Below, one piece after another: positions 54,725 to 64,000 of a stretch of 64,000 nt of DNA. How positions within the stretch are numbered: the stretch's first letter is position 1; each line of letters starts with the position of its first letter. Position numbers and translations under genes: made by a program. A model generated the notes under the pieces. That model searched no databases and was not told the origin of the DNA. It was given only the letters and a program-made list of their open reading frames with translations. This stretch comes from Vibrio echinoideorum (GTDB lineage: Bacteria > Pseudomonadota > Gammaproteobacteria > Enterobacterales > Vibrionaceae): the NCBI RefSeq assembly GCF_024347455.1, contig NZ_AP025483.1, positions 372,001-436,000 on the forward strand, in the 5' to 3' direction.

Positions 54725-55978
54725 ATGGGCAGCATAAAGATTACCGTAGACCGCATTCAGCCCGGTTTACATATACGACTCCCTGGAAAATGGAATGAAC
54801 ACCCATTTTTGTTTAACAGTTTTAAAATCAAAGATGACGATCAAGTAAAGGTAATCCGACATCTTGGGATTAAACACGTCTACATAAACCTTAATCAAAG
54901 CGATACATCGCCATTACCTCCAAATCATGAAGGGGAGTTGGAAAGCGATAGTGATCTACAAGTTCGTCTTGAAACAGAAAGGATGTGGAAAGATAAGCAT
55001 GAACGTATCGAGACGCTAAGCTCTTATCGACGTAAGGTCAGTCATTGTGAGAAAGAGTTCGAACGCTCTCTTGCTCGAATGCGTTCTATCATGACAAAGA
55101 TTCGTAATAGGCCTTTAGACGCGGTAGGGGAAGTTAAGTCTCTTGTTGATGATATTGTCGAAACACTATTAAGCGACGACAACATCACCTTACATTTAAT
55201 GAACGGCAAAGCTGATTTTGAAGATCTTTACTTTCACACATTAAACGTTTCAGTTGTTGCCCTGATGATAGGTAAAGCTAAAGGTTACAATACACAACAA
55301 TTGAAAGACCTTTCTTTTGCTGCGTTGTTTCATGATATTGGAAAAATCAAAATACCAGTAGCAATACTAAGAAAGCAGACGGCGCTAACGGTTCCTGAAG
55401 AAAACTACTTAAAGCTTCATACTAAGTATGGAGTAGATATAGCTGCAGGAATTGACGACTTCCCCGAAAGTGCTAAGAAGGTGATAGCGCAACATCATGA
55501 AATGAATGATGGTTCAGGTTATCCAGAAGGCTTAACAGAAGATGACATTGATGAGTTTGCTAAGATAGTCGCAGTGGCCAATGCATTCGATAATCTTTGC
55601 CATGGTAAAGGGCAACCTCAACAGAAGATCCCTTATCTAGCACTGTCCCACTTATATAAGAATTGCAAACATCTATATAGTCAGGACAATTTGAGTTTGC
55701 TGGTAAAGTTTATGGGAGTGTACCCTCCAGGAACTGTAGTTCAGCTTTCTAATGATTCTATTGGGATCGTAATTTCAGTTAATGCGAAACATATGCTTTA
55801 TCCGAATGTATTGATTTATGATCCTAGTGTGCCAAGAACTCAAGCTCCGATTATTGACCTGCTTACTAAAGAGATAAAAATCGTTAATGCAGTCCATCCA
55901 AGCAAACTACCTGAACAAGTGAGAGAGTATTTAAACCCAAGGGCTCGATTATCTTACTTTTTTGATAATAACGAGTAG
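54725..55978 (+). CDS. HD-GYP cyclic-di-GMP phosphodiesterase with DUF3391
   Basis: 417 residues. The N-terminal DUF3391-like region (VDRIQPGLHIRLPGKWNEHP, HLGIKHVYINLN) is followed by a coil and an HD-GYP domain: LYFHTLNVSVVALMIG, the HD pair in LFHDIGKIKIP, the HHE in VIAQHHEMNDGSGYPEGL, which includes the GYP motif, and then VANAFDNLC. It should hydrolyse c-di-GMP to GMP or pGpG, promoting motility over biofilm. It has no transmembrane segment. The ribosome site before ATG 54725 is weak. Confidence 0.93.
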   Translation: MGSIKITVDRIQPGLHIRLPGKWNEHPFLFNSFKIKDDDQVKVIRHLGIKHVYINLNQSDTSPLPPNHEGELESDSDLQVRLETERMWKDKHERIETLSSYRRKVSHCEKEFERSLARMRSIMTKIRNRPLDAVGEVKSLVDDIVETLLSDDNITLHLMNGKADFEDLYFHTLNVSVVALMIGKAKGYNTQQLKDLSFAALFHDIGKIKIPVAILRKQTALTVPEENYLKLHTKYGVDIAAGIDDFPESAKKVIAQHHEMNDGSGYPEGLTEDDIDEFAKIVAVANAFDNLCHGKGQPQQKIPYLALSHLYKNCKHLYSQDNLSLLVKFMGVYPPGTVVQLSNDSIGIVISVNAKHMLYPNVLIYDPSVPRTQAPIIDLLTKEIKIVNAVHPSKLPEQVREYLNPRARLSYFFDNNE

Positions 55979-56097
55979 TTATCCACAGGTGTTTGTGGGT
56001 ATTTTGTTTAAAAGTTGGGGTGAAATAGGTATAAATAAGCTCTTGGTTGAAATATCTTCGCTTAACCCATTTTTTCAATAAAAAACGTATTTATTGC

Positions 56098-56125
56098 TTG
56101 CCAATAAACGCAGCATCTCTATAAT
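56098..56125 (+). promoter_or_regulatory. rrn promoter P1, first operon
   Basis: TTGCCA, 16-bp spacer, TATAAT, followed by a GC-rich discriminator (GCCGCC) as in growth-rate-controlled rRNA promoters. AT-rich sequence upstream could serve as an UP element. Confidence 0.75.
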
Positions 56126-56246
56126 GCCGCCTCACTGACACGGTAGACGCCACAAGGCTTCAGCGAAGAATGTTAGTAAGGCAACTAGCTAAAAGCGATT
56201 ATTCGCATCTACTTTTTAAAAGTAGAAATTAATTCCAAATAAGTGT

Positions 56247-56274
56247 TTGACACCGAGGATTAATTAGCTAGAAT
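56247..56274 (+). promoter_or_regulatory. rrn promoter P2, first operon
   Basis: TTGACA, 16-bp spacer, TAGAAT, followed by GGCCGCC. It lies about 150 bp after P1. Confidence 0.75.
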
Positions 56275-56315
56275 GGCCGCCTCTTCCGAAGTGATGTAAG
56301 TCACAACGAAGAGAA

Positions 56316-56326
56316 GCTCTTTAACA
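56316..56326 (+). promoter_or_regulatory. rrn boxA antitermination site
   Basis: GCTCTTTAACA matches the boxA core bound by NusB-S10. The same element recurs in the spacer (58254), second leader (61758) and second spacer (63883). Confidence 0.8.
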
Positions 56327-56590
56327 ATTTAAACCTATCAATCTGTGTGGGCACTCGTTGATGAATATCAAAACGTTTTATCTTTTGGGTAAAACAGTTA
56401 CTTCGGTAACAAACTTGATTTCAATGAACTGAGTGACCAATACGAATAATTACTTTCTATATAGAGAGGGGTTATTTGGCACAGTCAATTCATTACCATT
56501 CTGTTGGAATGGTAATAGCTTTAGAATTACATGTTCATTTTCGAATGAATATTAGTTTTGAAGTCAGTATTCGTTGAGTCACAAAATCTT

Positions 56591-58145
<1,555 letters not shown>

Positions 58146-58499
58146 TACGAAGATAGTCACGATGAGTGTCCACACAGATTGATGGTTTAGATTTAGTTAA
58201 AGCCAGAGCTTTAATTAATAACGTAAGTTATTGATTAAAGCTTTTTGCTTTATGCTCTTTAACAATTTGGAAAGCTGACTGATTGATTACTTACGAGTAA
58301 TTCAATCAAATTTAAAAGTTCTCAATGTTTATCTTTCATTAGATAAACACAACAAACACATTCAAGTGTCTTGTATTCGAATCAAACTTAGTTTGATTCA
58401 CAATTGAGTCCGGCAAACAGTCATTGAGAATTAACCCTTCTTAATGACAACCAAAAACCTTGGTTAGTTGCCATACACTAAGACCCTTTCGGGTTGTAT
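58146..58499 (+). other. 16S-23S spacer without tRNA
   Basis: 354 bases with no tRNA gene. They hold a boxA (58254-58264) and processing-stem sequences. The second operon's spacer carries tRNA-Ile and tRNA-Ala, so the two operons belong to different spacer classes; tRNA-less spacers are known in vibrios. Confidence 0.85.
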
Positions 58500-61393
<2,894 letters not shown>

Positions 61394-61488
61394 ACAACAC
61401 CCAAGGGGTTTTGTGGACTCAGATGTATCAGACCTTGAATGAGTTTGAAGAGAAATACTTTTAGATAAGCTTTCCGAATTTTAAAATT

Positions 61489-61608
61489 TGCTTGGCGACC
61501 ATAGCATTGTGGACCCACCTGATTCCATGCCGAACTCAGAAGTGAAACACAATAGCGCCGATGGTAGTGTGGGGTTTCCCCATGTGAGAGTAGGACATCG
61601 CCAGGCTT
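61489..61608 (+). rRNA. 5S ribosomal RNA
   Basis: TGCTTGGCGACCATAGC to GCCAGGCTT, 120 bases, with the conserved CCGAACTCAGAAGTGAAA. Completes the first rrn operon, with no trailing tRNA. Confidence 0.96.
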
Positions 61609-62031
61609 TAATTTCGACTTTGTCTATTTAATAGACAAGTCACCATAGAGTTCTAAGTTTTCTTAGTGTTTTATGTTGACTTTCAAAGTGGAAAGCGTAT
61701 TATACGCGTCCTGCTTAAGTGCTAAGGCACTGAAAGCGTTCTCTTTTTAGAGAACACGCTCTTTAACAATTTAAACCTATCAATCTGTGTGGGCACTCGT
61801 TGATGAATATCAAAACGTTATTGGTTCTTTTTCGAAAGAGCGTAATAACAGTTACTTCGGTAACAAAATGATTTCAATGAACTGAGTGACCAATACAAAG
61901 TTAAGTTTACTTAATTTTGGCACAGTCAATTCATTACCATTCTGTTGGAATGGTAATAGCTTTAGAATTACATGTTCATTTTCGAATGAATATTAGTTTT
62001 GAAGTCAGTATTCGTTGAGTCACAAAATCTT
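61609..62031 (+). other. Inter-operon region and second rrn leader
   Basis: 423 bases. They begin with a weak stem TTGTCTATT/AATAGACAA that may terminate operon 1, followed by the promoter and boxA. From 61758 the leader is nearly the same as that of operon 1 (56316-56590), apart from a replaced segment near 61821-61915. Confidence 0.7.
61676..61703 (+). promoter_or_regulatory. rrn promoter, second operon
   Basis: TTGACT, 16-bp spacer, TATTAT and the GC-rich discriminator ACGCGTCC, in the 423-bp gap between 5S and the second 16S. The boxA leader at 61758 follows. Confidence 0.75.
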
Positions 62032-63586
<1,555 letters not shown>

Positions 63587-63653
63587 TACGAAGATAGTCA
63601 CGATGAGTGTCCACACAGATTGATTAGGTTTAGAAAGTAAAAGAGACGATATT

Positions 63654-63730
63654 GGGTCTGTAGCTCAGCTGGTTAGAGCGCTCGCCTGATAAGCGGGAGG
63701 TCGGTGGTTCGAGTCCACTCAGACCCACCA
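63654..63730 (+). tRNA. tRNA-Ile (anticodon GAT)
   Basis: 77 bases with encoded CCA; acceptor GGGTCTG/CAGACCC, anticodon loop CTGATAA, T arm GGTTCGAGTCC. In the 16S-23S spacer of the second rrn operon. Confidence 0.97.
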
Positions 63731-63751
63731 ATATCGACTAGATACAAAGAT

Positions 63752-63827
63752 GGGGCTATAGCTCAGCTGGGAGAGCGCCTGCCTTGCACGCAGGAGGTCT
63801 GCGGTTCGATCCCGCATAGCTCCACCA
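63752..63827 (+). tRNA. tRNA-Ala (anticodon TGC)
   Basis: 76 bases with encoded CCA; acceptor GGGGCTA/TAGCTCC, anticodon loop CTTGCAC, T arm GGTTCGATCCC. It follows tRNA-Ile by 21 bases. Confidence 0.97.
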
Positions 63828-63882
63828 TCTTTAAGTGTTTTTATTTGAAAATATTTAGAAATGGTTCATTAGTTTGAATCAA

Positions 63883-63893
63883 GCTCTTTAACA
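63883..63893 (+). promoter_or_regulatory. boxA in second rrn spacer
   Basis: GCTCTTTAACA, after which the sequence matches the first operon's spacer up to the window end; the 23S gene of this operon is outside the window. Confidence 0.8.
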
Positions 63894-64000
63894 ATTTGGA
63901 AAGCTGACTGATTTGATTACTTACGAGTAATTCAAATCAAATTTAAAAGTTCTCAATGTTTATCTTTCATTAGATAAACACAACAAACACATTCAAGTGT

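Overview
The window looks like the large chromosome of a Vibrio. The gene order rpoN-lptBAC-kdsCD-yrbG-mlaFEDCB-ibaG-murA, the pyrBI block with its attenuator, arcA next to an ornithine carbamoyltransferase gene, rraB, and rrn operons with both tRNA-less and Ile/Ala spacers all fit Vibrionaceae. Species level (perhaps the Splendidus clade) is a guess that cannot be settled from sequence reading alone.

Left part (1-29064) is core chromosome. The minus strand carries rpoN (cut by the window edge), the LPS transport genes lptB, lptA and lptC, the Kdo genes kdsC and kdsD, and a Ca2+/Na+ exchanger. Divergent from these on the plus strand are mlaFEDCB (retrograde phospholipid transport), ibaG and murA, then a PlsC-type acyltransferase. 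Next come ridA, pyrI and pyrB with a recognisable pyrL leader peptide and attenuator, an OTCase gene, arcA, rraB, a GH2-like sugar-binding-fold protein, a MarR-GNAT fusion, a DUF898/M48 protease pair, valS, holC, pepA, lptF, lptG and an RDD membrane protein. Five Lpt genes and two Kdo genes make this window unusually rich in envelope assembly.

Middle part (29198-54000) is accessory DNA built on a tRNA-Leu(CAA) gene. The tRNA occurs as a 39-nt 5' half (29260), an inverted internal fragment (32671), one intact copy (33082-33166), an identical 53-bp 3' copy (53795-53847) and a further 3'-end scrap (53944). The stretch between the 5' half and the intact copy holds an IS3-type element, a Cas2-fold SinR-like gene and a diverged duplicate of about 320 bp covering the RDD gene start and tRNA promoter. 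Between the two 53-bp repeats lies a 20.7-kb integrative island. It carries a tyrosine integrase, a PIN/NYN-like protein, a 529-residue HTH protein, a set of small uncharacterised genes (one DUF2787) beside a WYL regulator, an IS66 with a perfect 8-bp target duplication, and a yersiniabactin/piscibactin-type uptake cassette. That cassette has an AraC regulator with a near-perfect Fur box, an MFS carrier, a FyuA-like receptor and two fused ABC transporters. No siderophore synthesis genes are present, which suggests uptake of xenosiderophores.

Right part (54236-64000) has a VOC protein, an HD-GYP phosphodiesterase and two tandem rRNA operons. The first is complete (16S-23S-5S, no spacer tRNA). 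The second is cut by the window end after 16S-tRNA-Ile-tRNA-Ala. The two 16S copies differ by at least one compensatory base pair.

No CRISPR array was seen. The best candidates for undescribed biology are the nested tRNA-Leu architecture, the uncharacterised island cluster at 38084-42142, the 529-residue HTH protein beside the integrase, and the repeat-flanked uptake-only siderophore cassette.
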